Shown here: positions 1 to 9,893 of the stretch, piece by piece
Layout: each line of letters opens with the position of its first letter
How positions within the stretch are numbered: the stretch's first letter is position 1
Assembly: GCA_012064415.1 (NCBI GenBank)
Contig: SSNU01000243.1
Span: forward strand, 1-61,168
DNA from: Gyrodactylus bullatarudis
Taxonomy: Eukaryota; Platyhelminthes; Monogenea; Gyrodactylidea; Gyrodactylidae
Direction of reading: 5' to 3'
Length of the DNA: 61,168 nt
Notes under the pieces: generated by a model
What the model saw: only the letters and a program-made list of their open reading frames with translations
Told to the model about the DNA's origin: nothing
Databases searched by the model: none
Made by a program: the position numbers and the translations under genes

Positions 1-620
1 CTCGATCGGTCTCCTGAAGGCTGTGGTTTCACGTCAGTTGGCTTGGGCGTCACACTAGGGGTCGTGACCACGCTTGGCTTCGGCAGATTGAAATCCTCCT
101 GAATGTCAAAAGCTGTCGGAATTGGCAATTTGAAGTCTCCTGTCGACCAGTTTTCCTCACTGTTGTCAGAATTCGTTTCGTCTTCAATGTCAGCGTCGTT
201 GGATGGCTTCGGTAACGTGAAATCGTCCTTCATGTTAGTGGTTTCAGGTACTGGTAAATCAATTTCAGTCATTTTTTCATCTCTTACTAAGTCGGATCTC
301 TTTTGTAAAGAATTTTTCATCGTCTTTCCATTAACTTCTTCTTCTTGGATTACCTTCCATTCTTTTTTTTCTACCCACGTTCTTTTCAACTTCTCCACAC
401 TTTCCGATGATCTTTCCCCAACTTCTCTCCTCATATCCAGATTCCATTCTAAACATTCGGTCGCTCCCTCATGTGTTATATTTTGAGCTAAATTTTTCTC
501 ACACAATACATTATTGGCTACTGATAATTTTTCGTTTCCCTTTTCTCCGACGCTTTCTGCTCCCTTTCTTTCTATGATAATTATAGATATAATTATTAAC
601 AATGCTTTCCACTGATCCAT
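1..620 (-). CDS. Secreted Lys/Glu/Pro-rich protein, cut by the window edge
   Basis: The minus strand is open from an ATG at 620 to the first base, giving 206 residues with no stop, so the C-terminus lies outside. The N-terminus (MDQWKALLIIISIIII, then ERKGAES) is a hydrophobic signal peptide or anchor. The next part is charged and Glu/Lys-rich. The visible C-terminal part holds three spaced copies of a short motif, DDFTLPKPS, GDFKLPIPT and EDFNLPKPS, then a Thr/Pro segment (TTPSVTPKPTDVKPQP). Small DF-centred repeats plus Thr/Pro linkers also occur in the next gene at 1517-2368 (copies of DFINGEGFIH), which suggests a related secreted family. Function is unknown. The opposite-strand frame at 103-486 is its shadow. 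Confidence 0.6.
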   Translation of the reverse strand, partial: MDQWKALLIIISIIIIERKGAESVGEKGNEKLSVANNVLCEKNLAQNITHEGATECLEWNLDMRREVGERSSESVEKLKRTWVEKKEWKVIQEEEVNGKTMKNSLQKRSDLVRDEKMTEIDLPVPETTNMKDDFTLPKPSNDADIEDETNSDNSEENWSTGDFKLPIPTAFDIQEDFNLPKPSVVTTPSVTPKPTDVKPQPSGDRS

Positions 621-1015
621 CTCAAAATCAGATTTCTTCTATTTCCTTGTGTTCATAATAAATATAAATGCTTTTTTCATCTCTTCTTGATTCAAACCTC
701 TTTTCCGAACATCTGGGTTTTAAATTCAAAAATAATTATTACAGTCAACGTGTACAATACGATCCAGTTTTTTTCATTTTTATTTTCATACATTTTACTT
801 TATATTTTGCATAAATATTCAATATATTTTCATTTTCGCAAACAAAAAGTGAGTTGAATACAGGACTTCTAAAGATTATGTGCATTTCTTATTAAATCGC
901 TTGTTTATCTCATTCGTGTTAATAGTTTTCTGATATTTAACCTTTTATTATACGATAGAGACTCACGTAATTTTATATATATACCTCTGAAAATATTTGC
1001 ATTTAAAATTTTTTT
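621..1015. other. Gene-free spacer with AT runs
   Basis: No frame with coding character is visible. This is presumably the upstream region of the minus-strand gene that starts at 620. Confidence 0.4.
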
Positions 1016-1176
1016 GATGCTTTGAAAAGCAGGAAGTATATTAACATTGAATGTACATTGTACATTTCATAAAGCTTCATCAGCAAAGTAACTTTAAGAA
1101 TAGTATAGAATTTTTTTTTCTGTACATTGTACATTCAATGTTAATAAACTCCCTGTTTTTCTATGCTTCAAAACAT
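1016..1176. repeat. Short inverted-repeat element (MITE-like)
   Basis: The arm at 1016-1064 (containing TATTAACATTGAATGTACAT) is repeated inverted at 1121-1176, with one gap of about 10 bases and a few mismatches. The spacer is about 56 bases. The same arm core recurs degenerate near 33545-33580, so it is probably a dispersed non-autonomous element. Confidence 0.6.
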
Positions 1177-1516
1177 TTTCATTGAATAATATTTATGTAT
1201 AAATTATATTACAAATTAACTATTGAATTTCAATTTTAGCCCTTTCATGACCAGGGATGGCGGCTTACAAGGTAATGGTCCGATTCGGGAACGATGCAAA
1301 ATTTAGTTTTCATCAGGATTTTATGTTCTCAGTTTATCTGTAATTGTTGACTATAATCAAATAAGAAATGAAAAAGTAAGATTCGTTCCTCAACTAGGGA
1401 AGAATAGGCTAGTTCAAGAATAGGTTGATTATACAAATGAAAACTTTTCTCAGATGAACTTAGGTTTTCATATTGATGAAATTCAAAAATATTTTTGGAG
1501 TGTCTAAAATTTTCTA

Positions 1517-2368
1517 TTAAAGAAATGATAACGATATGGACATCATTCTTATAATAAACGCAAGGGAATTAACAATTTGATTTAATGAATTTGGATTTTC
1601 TTCTGGTGGTGTCGGTTTAAGAGTTGGACGAGAGGTTGGCTTGGGAGTTGGACGAGAGGTTGGCTTTGGAGTAGGCTTTGGAGTAGGTTTTGGAGTAGGC
1701 TTTGGAGTAGGCTTTGGCGTAGGCTTTGCGGTTGGAGCAGGAGTGGGGGGATTTATTTTATGATCATTTTTATCTTTAATATCATCATCATTTTCAAGAT
1801 CTTCATTATGATCATGATCTTCAGTATCATCTGGGTCATCATCATTGTCATCCTCTTCCATGACTAAGGGAAATTCATCTTTAGGCCTTGGTGTTACTGT
1901 CTCTTCAACAGAAGGAAATCCTTCAGTTGGCTTTGCAGTTTGATTCTTGTTTGGAGATGGAGTATTTAGATGTATGAAACCTTCGCCATTTATGAAATCT
2001 GTTATTGAAAATGAGTATGAAGGAACAGGTGTTGTAGTTTTTTCAGGCTCTGGTGTAGGGGTCACTTCAGGTTGAGGAGTTGTTATTGGTTTACCAGGAG
2101 TTTCATGAATGAATCCTTCACCGTTGATAAAATCTGATAGGGAAAATGAAAAGGAAGGAGCTGAAGTCGCTGTAGAAGCAGTAGTTGGTCCGGGTGTCGG
2201 TTCTGGAGTTGGCTGCGGTGTCGCTTCTGGAATCGGCTTTAAAGTTGTATCTTCATGAATAAATCCTTTTCCAGCAAGAAAATCTTCAAGGGACACTGAA
2301 AATGCTGCTGAGCCAGAAATAAATAAGCTTGATATTAAATTAATATAAAAGATTCCAATGAATCTCAT
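1517..2368 (-). CDS. Secreted protein with three FIH motif repeats and a Pro-Thr-Lys tail
   Basis: A single-exon frame of 283 residues. Residues 1-22 form a signal peptide (MRFIGIFYINLISSLFISGS, then AA). Three near-identical motifs follow at about residues 24-38, 73-88 and 118-132: SLEDFLAGKGFIHE, SLSDFINGEGFIHE and SITDFINGEGFIHL. They are separated by Thr/Pro/Glu linkers that look mucin-like. Residues around 170-205 are very acidic (runs of Asp and Glu with His). A PKPT repeat follows (about residues 210-250). The C-terminus is a hydrophobic helix (LAFIIRMMSISLSFL) resembling the C-terminal helices of the proteins at 3815-6124 and 15437-16606. No known domain is recognised. An extracellular matrix, adhesive or glandular role is only inferred from composition. 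Confidence 0.75.
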   Translation of the reverse strand: MRFIGIFYINLISSLFISGSAAFSVSLEDFLAGKGFIHEDTTLKPIPEATPQPTPEPTPGPTTASTATSAPSFSFSLSDFINGEGFIHETPGKPITTPQPEVTPTPEPEKTTTPVPSYSFSITDFINGEGFIHLNTPSPNKNQTAKPTEGFPSVEETVTPRPKDEFPLVMEEDDNDDDPDDTEDHDHNEDLENDDDIKDKNDHKINPPTPAPTAKPTPKPTPKPTPKPTPKPTPKPTSRPTPKPTSRPTLKPTPPEENPNSLNQIVNSLAFIIRMMSISLSFL

Positions 2369-3814
2369 TATGGTGATTAGTAATGCTTCTTTTTTGTTCT
2401 TTATCTTATCAATGATATTTTTGTGTTGATGGAATGCTTAGTTTGAGATTAAATAAAAATTATTCAATCAACATTCCTATTTTCATCTCATTCATCGAAA
2501 TATACAATGTAGTCAGCATTTTTTCGTATGATATTATGGTAACCAATTTTATTTTTAGTTTTTCATTCACAAGTCTGGATGATGAATAGTTTTATCTACA
2601 GATTTTGTTAGAGATTTTTGTCTCACCTCACAATAAGTCATATGAATCTATTGATGATATCAAGATGATAATTTACCAGTTTTATAAAATCTCAATATTT
2701 TTCTTCGTATGGTAAGAAAGACAAAGCACCTAAATGTGATTATTTACTCAAATCACAGGGCTAAATGATACCAGATTCAAAAATCACCTTATATTATTTA
2801 TTTATTGGCTCGTTCATTGGTACCTTTGAGAAATAGTTTTCGCTCTGACTATCCGAAGAAATCTATATTAATTTTTTTGTAAAAACAGTAAATTTTCAAT
2901 GAATATTAGTAAAAGTACATTAAACTCTCTAAAAAGTGTATGAAAACCCGACGCAAAATTAAAATCGATGGTTTATTCATGAGTGTTATGATAAACATAT
3001 AATTAATTTATTTCAGATTTGAGAGATTTTAGGGCCGATAATGGATTAATTTTTGGTTAAATTCGATGAAATTTTGAATTAAGACTGAATTTTCATCCCA
3101 CTTACCCCTTAACCTTTTTCCAGAAAAAAATGAATAGACCAAAAGTTTTATTGCAGTTTCTTGGACAAGGGTAGCTAATGAGTTTTGCAACCGACTGTAC
3201 ATTTGATTCTAAAAATCATTTTTAAGGAACCTTATACCCTTCTGTCATCATCAGTTATTTATATTCATTATTAGTAATAAATTAATAATAACTAGTTAAA
3301 ATTAATTACTAATTATAATTGATGATGCCTTGATAAAACCTAGAAGCTGCTCTTATAGACTTTCGATAAGTTGTTTTATGGTTAAGAATCAATGAAGTAT
3401 ACATAAAAATTTAAGTTTTATTTTGAATTTGTTTCAACATTTTCTTGGCTATAATGTAATTAAAGTTCTTTTTCAAAAGTTTACAAGCAATTTTTGCTAG
3501 TCTCAATTTAATCGATTTCGGAATTTAATCACTAAAATTTTCCAAGCTTTCCTTAAACTTCACTTCAAGATAGTCTCATGACCTTTTACTACTAATCGTT
3601 GAATGTTTAATTACGTCAAATAAGATTAGACGAAGATTACTAAATACAAGAGTTAAATCGTTCTCCATAGCATTAACGACAGCATCTTTTTCTAAATTCA
3701 TTCAATGGAAAACTGACTAGAAAAAAATTAGTTTATTCAAAGAAATTTCCAATGCGAGCAAGACAAAAATACGTTGTGAGATCAAAATCAATTCAAAGAT
3801 GATATAAAGATTTA
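2369..3814. other. Intergenic stretch, nothing recognised
   Basis: AT-rich non-coding DNA between two minus-strand secreted-protein genes. No frame, RNA or element with support was found. Confidence 0.4.
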
Positions 3815-6124
3815 TTAACAAGGTTTATAATTGTCACATGGAGACTCCTCATGGCTGTCATGTAGGAATAAGAATGGAAGAGGCTGTTTTTTCGGACTAC
3901 TCCAGCTTCCACTAAAGAAGCTGCTTGATGAATCTTCATCTGTCGCTGAAATTGCAATTGACGCAATTCTTATGATTGAGGCGATCGAATTCCAGAATCC
4001 ACTCCACTTACAATTGGGATAAATGCAGTCCTTAGGCTCACTTGGCTCCTTTGGCTGATCAGGGTCCTTGATTACATGCCATTCAATGTCACCATCGTTA
4101 TCTTCGTCAGTCCCGGTTATTTCAAAGCCGGGTACCTCAATTTTGTAGTCAACTTTTCCATCGTTGTCGCTATCTTCCACTTTAATCTCAACGTCAGGAA
4201 GTTTTATGTCATACTCGGCAGGATTGCCTTCATCATCTTTCGTGGGATCGGGAATGTCTATGACTATCTCTGGGGTCCCATCTTTATCCTCATCTGTTGT
4301 GTGTATTTCCACTGGAGGGTCATTGTCAACATTCAAGACATCTTCAGGATTTTCCGTTGTTGTAGTAGTCGTCGTAGTTATGTCATCATTAGTCTCTAAG
4401 ATATCCTCAGGCTCAGGTGTTTCATCTGGTAGTTCGTCTGGCAATTCAGGCATTTCTGGATCATCAATTACATCGAGTTCTTCTTCTGGAGAAGCTGTCG
4501 TTGTCGTTGTAGTCGTGGTCGTAGTTGTGGTTGAGGTCGATGTTATCACCGGAGGCTCTTCATCATCTTCAGCCAACTTGACTTCCCATTCGATTTTACC
4601 ATCACCATCGTCGTCGTTGCCCATGATATCATAGCCTGGCATTTCAATAACATACTCTATTTTACCATCTCCATCCAAGTCTTCTGTTTTTATCTCTAGG
4701 CCAGGTAGACTTATCTCAAAATTAGCTTTAGCACTTGGATCTGGCAGTTCAATGTGCCATTCTTTTGTGCCGTCCTTATCGGTGTCCTCATTGACAATGT
4801 CAAATTCCACCCCAGGTATCTTAATTCCAGAACTCCATGTGACCTCTTCCTCATCAATGATCGTTTTACTATCTGTATCAAAATCTATTTTCCACTCCAC
4901 TTTGCCATCACCGTCATCATCATTTCCCTTAAGAAAATAGCCAGGCATCTCAATTGTATATTCCATCTTACCGTTACCGTCTTCGTCTCCTGAAGTAATA
5001 TCAAGACCCGAAAGGGACACACTATATTCCGTTGGTTCGCCCTTCTTCCCTCCATTTATATCAGGTAGGACTATTTCCCATTTAATTTCTCCACTGCCCC
5101 CTTCTGATTCGCCTTTATAAATTTCGAATCCACCATCAATTTGAGGAATATCAATTTTTTCACCCTCTATAATATTAATTTTAGGTTCACTTGGTTCATC
5201 ATCTGATGCAATTTTCCATTCATAATCCTTATCGCCATCAATATCAGCTCCAATTATATCATGTCCAGGCAATTTAATGTTGTAAGTGAATACTCCATCA
5301 CCATCCTTATCTTCAGCTTCAATATCAAGACCGGGTAAGCCAATATTAAATTCTGTGCGTCCACCTCCACCTCCAATGTTGGCCAGATTAATATTCCATT
5401 CCTTATTGCCATAGGTATCCATGTTACCACCAGTAATTTCGAGGCCAGAGACGCCATCAATCCCTATTTTCTTACCTCCATCTATGTTGAAATTTTCCCC
5501 AACCTTAACATTTGTTGATGTATCGACTGTCCAAGAAATCACACCATCTCCATCAAGGTCAGTACCTTTCAAGCGATGATCAGGTAACTCAATATAATAT
5601 TCAAAAATGCCATCATGATCGCCGTCTTCAGCAATGATATCAAGTCCTGGTAGGCTAATATCATACTCAGATCGACCACCAGTACCCCCTTTCCCATACT
5701 GAGATAGGTCAATGTTCCATTCTTTGATGCCATCAGATTCTACCCCAGCAATTTGGAAACCATCCATTCCAGGTATGCTTATTGTTTTACTCATGGAGCC
5801 CCCATCAGTTATAACTTTCCAGCCTCCAGTACCGTCTTCAATCAAATCACTATGACTACCATCTATTGTCGTCCAACCATTTTCACCACCATCAAGGAAG
5901 ATCCAACCTCCTTTACCATCACTAACAAGGCCGTTGTTGGTCCCCCCTTCAATGGTCGTGTAACCCGTAGTGAATGAATCCCCTCCTTCTATTGTCCATC
6001 CTTCAAGAGCTCCACTCTCCTTCAGCCTCAAATATTCATCATAGGTTAATGTCATTGATTCTGCAGATGATCTATTCAAAAGACAAATAAGGCAGGCCCA
6101 AAGGATTCCTCTCAGAAACTTCAT
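3815..6124 (-). CDS. Secreted protein with DxDxDG loop / beta repeats
   Basis: An uninterrupted 769-residue frame. Residues 1-21 are a signal peptide (MKFLRGILWACLICLLNRSS, then A). After a Gly/Thr-rich start, the body has two alternating modules. One is a hydrophobic strand of the type YDISLPGLDIIAED. The other is an acidic loop such as DLDGDGVISW, DKDGDGVFTY, DEDGNGKMEY, DDDGDGKVEW or DSDNDGKVDY, about twelve in all. These loops match the Asp-rich calcium-loop pattern of EF-hand, dockerin and thrombospondin type 3 repeats, but no helix-loop-helix is visible. Two Thr runs (about residues 525-545 and 585-595) look like O-glycosylation sites. The C-terminus has Cys pairs (CIYPNC, CDNYKPC) around a hydrophobic helix, FWNSIASIIRIASIAIS. 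Calcium binding outside the cell is inference. Confidence 0.8.
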   Translation of the reverse strand: MKFLRGILWACLICLLNRSSAESMTLTYDEYLRLKESGALEGWTIEGGDSFTTGYTTIEGGTNNGLVSDGKGGWIFLDGGENGWTTIDGSHSDLIEDGTGGWKVITDGGSMSKTISIPGMDGFQIAGVESDGIKEWNIDLSQYGKGGTGGRSEYDISLPGLDIIAEDGDHDGIFEYYIELPDHRLKGTDLDGDGVISWTVDTSTNVKVGENFNIDGGKKIGIDGVSGLEITGGNMDTYGNKEWNINLANIGGGGGRTEFNIGLPGLDIEAEDKDGDGVFTYNIKLPGHDIIGADIDGDKDYEWKIASDDEPSEPKINIIEGEKIDIPQIDGGFEIYKGESEGGSGEIKWEIVLPDINGGKKGEPTEYSVSLSGLDITSGDEDGNGKMEYTIEMPGYFLKGNDDDGDGKVEWKIDFDTDSKTIIDEEEVTWSSGIKIPGVEFDIVNEDTDKDGTKEWHIELPDPSAKANFEISLPGLEIKTEDLDGDGKIEYVIEMPGYDIMGNDDDGDGKIEWEVKLAEDDEEPPVITSTSTTTTTTTTTTTTASPEEELDVIDDPEMPELPDELPDETPEPEDILETNDDITTTTTTTTENPEDVLNVDNDPPVEIHTTDEDKDGTPEIVIDIPDPTKDDEGNPAEYDIKLPDVEIKVEDSDNDGKVDYKIEVPGFEITGTDEDNDGDIEWHVIKDPDQPKEPSEPKDCIYPNCKWSGFWNSIASIIRIASIAISATDEDSSSSFFSGSWSSPKKQPLPFLFLHDSHEESPCDNYKPC

Positions 6125-7619
6125 TGTCTGTCAGAATAATCAAAATACTTGCATTAGGTCTGAATTTTGAAAAAGTATTCAATTTATATGAACCAACATC
6201 TGTTAGACAAATTTTCTAAAAACAAATATGAAATATCTGGATTTTGTCTCGACAATTTTTTTTTTTTGAAATTGAAACATATATATTTATTCATAGAAAT
6301 GGTTTGTACAAATAAGGGAACAGGGAAAGAGTGTTCAATATGCCCGGTGAGAGACCTAGGACCGAAAGTAAGGGGGTCCGAATGAGAGGTGAGAGAGATA
6401 CCACTACGCCACACTTTTTACTTTAATAATAAACTTTAAACAAATTTTTGATTTCGCAATAAATTATTTTTAAAGAGAATATTTAAAACTTTATTTGATT
6501 CCGAGTATTCAGTATTAAAATTAAATTTATAATTTTAATTACTTGCAGTATAGATTATAAAAAACTTCGTTTCGGTTTTCACCAAGAATGAGAATATTTA
6601 TTTGATTTATTATTTTGAAATAACATCTTTTGTGTTGTTTTCATTGACAAATGTGAAGTCAATTTAACACATGATGTCTCGCGATAAATTTATTTTTTCA
6701 TGAACATGTTAATTTATACCTCTCTGCCCCAAATAGTCAACCAATCAGGAATAAGCATCCTGAAATCAAAATTCTTTCTATCCCTAATACTTTCCTGCTG
6801 TATAAAAATTACTATTTTCTTAATAAGTATTACATTTCGTACATCATCAAGTTTGTATCAGAAATCGAGATTAAAATCGATAATCAAAAAATCCAATTCG
6901 AAATCATATCTAACTAGGAAAGACAGAGCTGTATACCCCTCCCCTTTTCTCCTGGCTAACATTAGAGAAAGTCAAAGGTTAAAAAAGCATACAAATGTGT
7001 GAATAGACAATCAAATTGTCTTACATCATTCATGTCTGTCTATCACATTCAATGTCAGAGCAGGAGTACCTACCCCTCCTTTTATTCCGTCAGTCTAACT
7101 AGTGAAGCCTTTCGATCCTTTTGCAGATGGCTAGATATTTTACAACTCTCTTTACTTTGTAGTGTACACACAATGTGTGTCAAATATATATATATCAAGC
7201 CCAAAATAGCCTTTCTTATTCTCATATGCTAGCAATGCGCGTTTGTATTTGGATACCTGTGGAAAAAGAAAAAGGGATGTATACCTTTTAAAGACCAAAA
7301 AGAGAGAAAAGAAAATCAAAAGGATAAATAACTACTCCATTAACAAAGAAATTAAATTCATTAACACTGCCTGTTTTACAACTTTCATTCTGTAGGAAAA
7401 TAAATAAAATCAAAAGTCAAGTAAGTGAAATTCAAAAGCAAAACTTTCATTCAGAATGACTGATAAGAAGATAAAAAATAAATTCAATAGCAAAGTTTAC
7501 TACGCCAAAAGGAAAAATAAGAAATTCATGAAGTAAATCCGTTTTGCCTTCATCATTAAATAGTTCACCGAAACATCCATTAAAATCGAACGAAAAATTT
7601 AAGAAAAATTTCTTATCAA
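6125..7619. other. Intergenic stretch with a possible tRNA-like relic
   Basis: No coding frame is convincing. On the minus strand near 6413-6390, TGGCGTAGTGGT fits a Pol III A box, but the B-box-like match downstream is poor and no cloverleaf could be drawn. At best it is a SINE or tRNA relic. Confidence 0.25.
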
Positions 7620-8842
7620 AATAATTTCCTACTTCCCACTTATAACATCCTCCATGAAAAATACGACTTGTCTAATTGTGATAACCTTTACTCAGCATGG
7701 CTTTATTGGTGGTAAGAGCACATGCTCTAATTTATTGGAGTTCTTATCCTTCACCAAGCCCCTTAAGGATAGTGGAAAATATTTAATAATTCACTTTATT
7801 GACCTATCGAAAGCTTTTGATCGCCTGAAATTTTCTTATATTATTTATAAACTTATAGCTATGGAATTGGATAACTCTCTTATTAATACCATTATAATAT
7901 TTCTTACTGGTAGAAGCCAATCAGTCAAATTTAATTCTCTTCACAGCTCTTACAAGAGAATTACCTCCGGTGTTCCTCAAGGTTCCTCCTTGGGTCCACT
8001 TCTCTTCAATATCTGTATCGCAGATATTCAATTGCCATCTCACTTAGGTAAATTATTCAAATATGCAGACGACCTTTATATATATTTCTAACAAAAAAAA
8101 AAAATTTGTCTACCCTGTAAACAATGTGCTTGACATTCTTAAAATTAATCACTATTTTAACTCTCTTAAGCTGAATCTTTCAAAAATGGGTCTTGAGATA
8201 AATAGATCCAAATGCAAACTGCTTTTTCCAAAAGTGCTTCCATCCTCATTTCTTTCAAATCTTCATCTTCCAGGCGATATTGTGGAATCTACTACGGACC
8301 TTGGTTTTGAAATTAATTCCTCATTAACTATCTCCCCTCTCTCTAAAAAGGGTTTGATAAACTCTCTGTTATATATGATTAACAGGTTCACCTCCTCACC
8401 AGACTTAAAAATATTAGCCTTCAAAACTTTTGTCTTGCCCCATTTAGATTATACTGCCCCTTTAATACCGGAAATATCTAATGCCAATTCACTTAAAATT
8501 GAACAGATACAATATCGTTTTCTTCACGCGCTTTTCCCTTCGTTTGATTCTTACAACTCCTTAATTGCAATCTCTAGGCTAGAACCCATATGGATCAGAA
8601 GGGCTGCTTTTATTATAAAGATGTTCTCAACTCATGCGGATTCATAATATTAATAATTACTACTCTCTACGTAAGCCCTCTTTCTCCAATCACCCTCTTC
8701 TCGCTCATTTTCGTTTTCTTGATTCCGTTTTTAAACTATCAGAATGTGAAAACCTTAATGATCTTAAATGTATTATAAAATTTATCAGATCCATAATAGA
8801 TTATTCGAAAACTCTTCTTTATTCGAATAATCATTTAGCTTA
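7620..8842 (+). mobile_element. 5'-truncated, broken LINE reverse transcriptase
   Basis: Three plus-strand frames (about 7654-8091, 8063-8647 and 8634-8843) read in order as the C-terminal half of a non-LTR reverse transcriptase. Visible motifs are QHGFIGGKSTCSNL, IDLSKAFDRL, SGVPQGSSLGPLLFN and YADDLYIYF. The post-RT part follows (FKTFVLPHLDYTAPL, IWIRRAAF). The first break falls in an A-run just after the YADD box, which suggests an indel; the second is near 8645. There is no endonuclease domain and no 5' half. It is related to, but clearly diverged from, the element at 35124-37022 (jockey/CR1-like pattern). Confidence 0.8.
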
Positions 8843-9819
8843 ATAAGATCCCCTTTTCTTTACAGAGACCCTTTTTCTTTAAAATTTAACCTTGTATTCT
8901 ATATGGACAATGGTTGAGTTGATGACTGACCTGACTGTGTCTAAGTTTGTGATTCATTTGTGGCAATTTAGATTTTGATCCGGAGCTATAATTTTTCAGT
9001 GACCTGAAGCTCTTTTGGTTGGGTCTGTGATTATATTAAAAACTTATATGAACTCATTTTATTATGTATATCAGATTTTATAAATGTTATGATTTCAAAA
9101 AAAAACTCCGTAGCAACTATTATGGGACATATAAGATCAAAAATTGATTACTCTTATACGCTTCTCTATCCTGATCTTCATTAGTAATGGAAACCAGATT
9201 GATTTCGTTAAAATTTTTCAGATTTATCAAACGCCAATTTAAAAGATTTTCATAGACAAGATTACTTTTTCAATTTTGAATATATTACAAACCACCAGAT
9301 ATCAGAAATTTATTATATATTGTACAAATATATTACCTTTCATTTCGATTATTTCTATTATTATTCCTTTTTCAATAGAGAATCATTTTCTATCAAAAAA
9401 AAATCCGAATTGGTAACACTTCGATAGAAGTTCAGCGCAAATTTTCTGTTTTTGGGGGGTGAATGCGATAACCAATGAGATTTTAGCGAATAATTTTTAC
9501 GTGTAAAACCCTGAAATAACTGAAGGGGGGATCAGTAGTTTATTAGTATAGACCTTTAATACACCAAATTCTCTTTATTTTCGTACAAGTTCATACTTCA
9601 GATAAGGTTAAGGATAAAATCCTTTGTTTTGATTAATTAAATTATAATTTTGGCTGGAAATTTTTTATTCAATTATAACCCATTAACCCGCTCGTTACCA
9701 GGAAAAAACCAATTGAGCTTTTTATTTGATTTTTTCACTAACTTATTTATCAGGTTCTGTTGAACAAACTTTATGCAGTTGAAATTTTAGTCAAACTAGT
9801 GCTTTGTGTCGATCTGGAT
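8843..9819. other. AT-rich spacer beside piggyBac
   Basis: No gene is seen. It may hold the true left end of the neighbouring piggyBac element: TTAACCCGCTCGTTACCAGG occurs near 9684, but no inverted partner was found on the other side. Confidence 0.3.
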
Positions 9820-9845
9820 CAGGTCGTATACGACCTTATGGTAAT
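9820..9845. repeat. Left copy of a 26-bp inverted repeat flanking piggyBac
   Basis: It contains the perfect 16-base palindrome AGGTCGTATACGACCT (9821-9836). The reverse complement of the whole 26 bases matches 11611-11636 with two mismatches. Confidence 0.75.
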
Positions 9846-9893
9846 CAAAGGTTATAGAAAATTACTTAACTACTTGTTAGCGACAAATATCTT

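Noticed and set aside
103..486. Plus-strand 127-codon frame
   Set aside because: It is the antisense of a better minus-strand frame with a signal peptide and repeated motifs.
4076..5977. Several plus-strand frames inside the 3815-6124 gene
   Set aside because: Shadows of a repetitive coding sequence; poly-Val and poly-Ser runs are the antisense of Thr and Asp codons.
6390..6413. Possible tRNA or SINE A box on the minus strand
   Set aside because: No good B box at proper spacing and no cloverleaf could be drawn.
6700..7232. Two overlapping small plus frames
   Set aside because: No motif, no homology recognised, composition like non-coding DNA.
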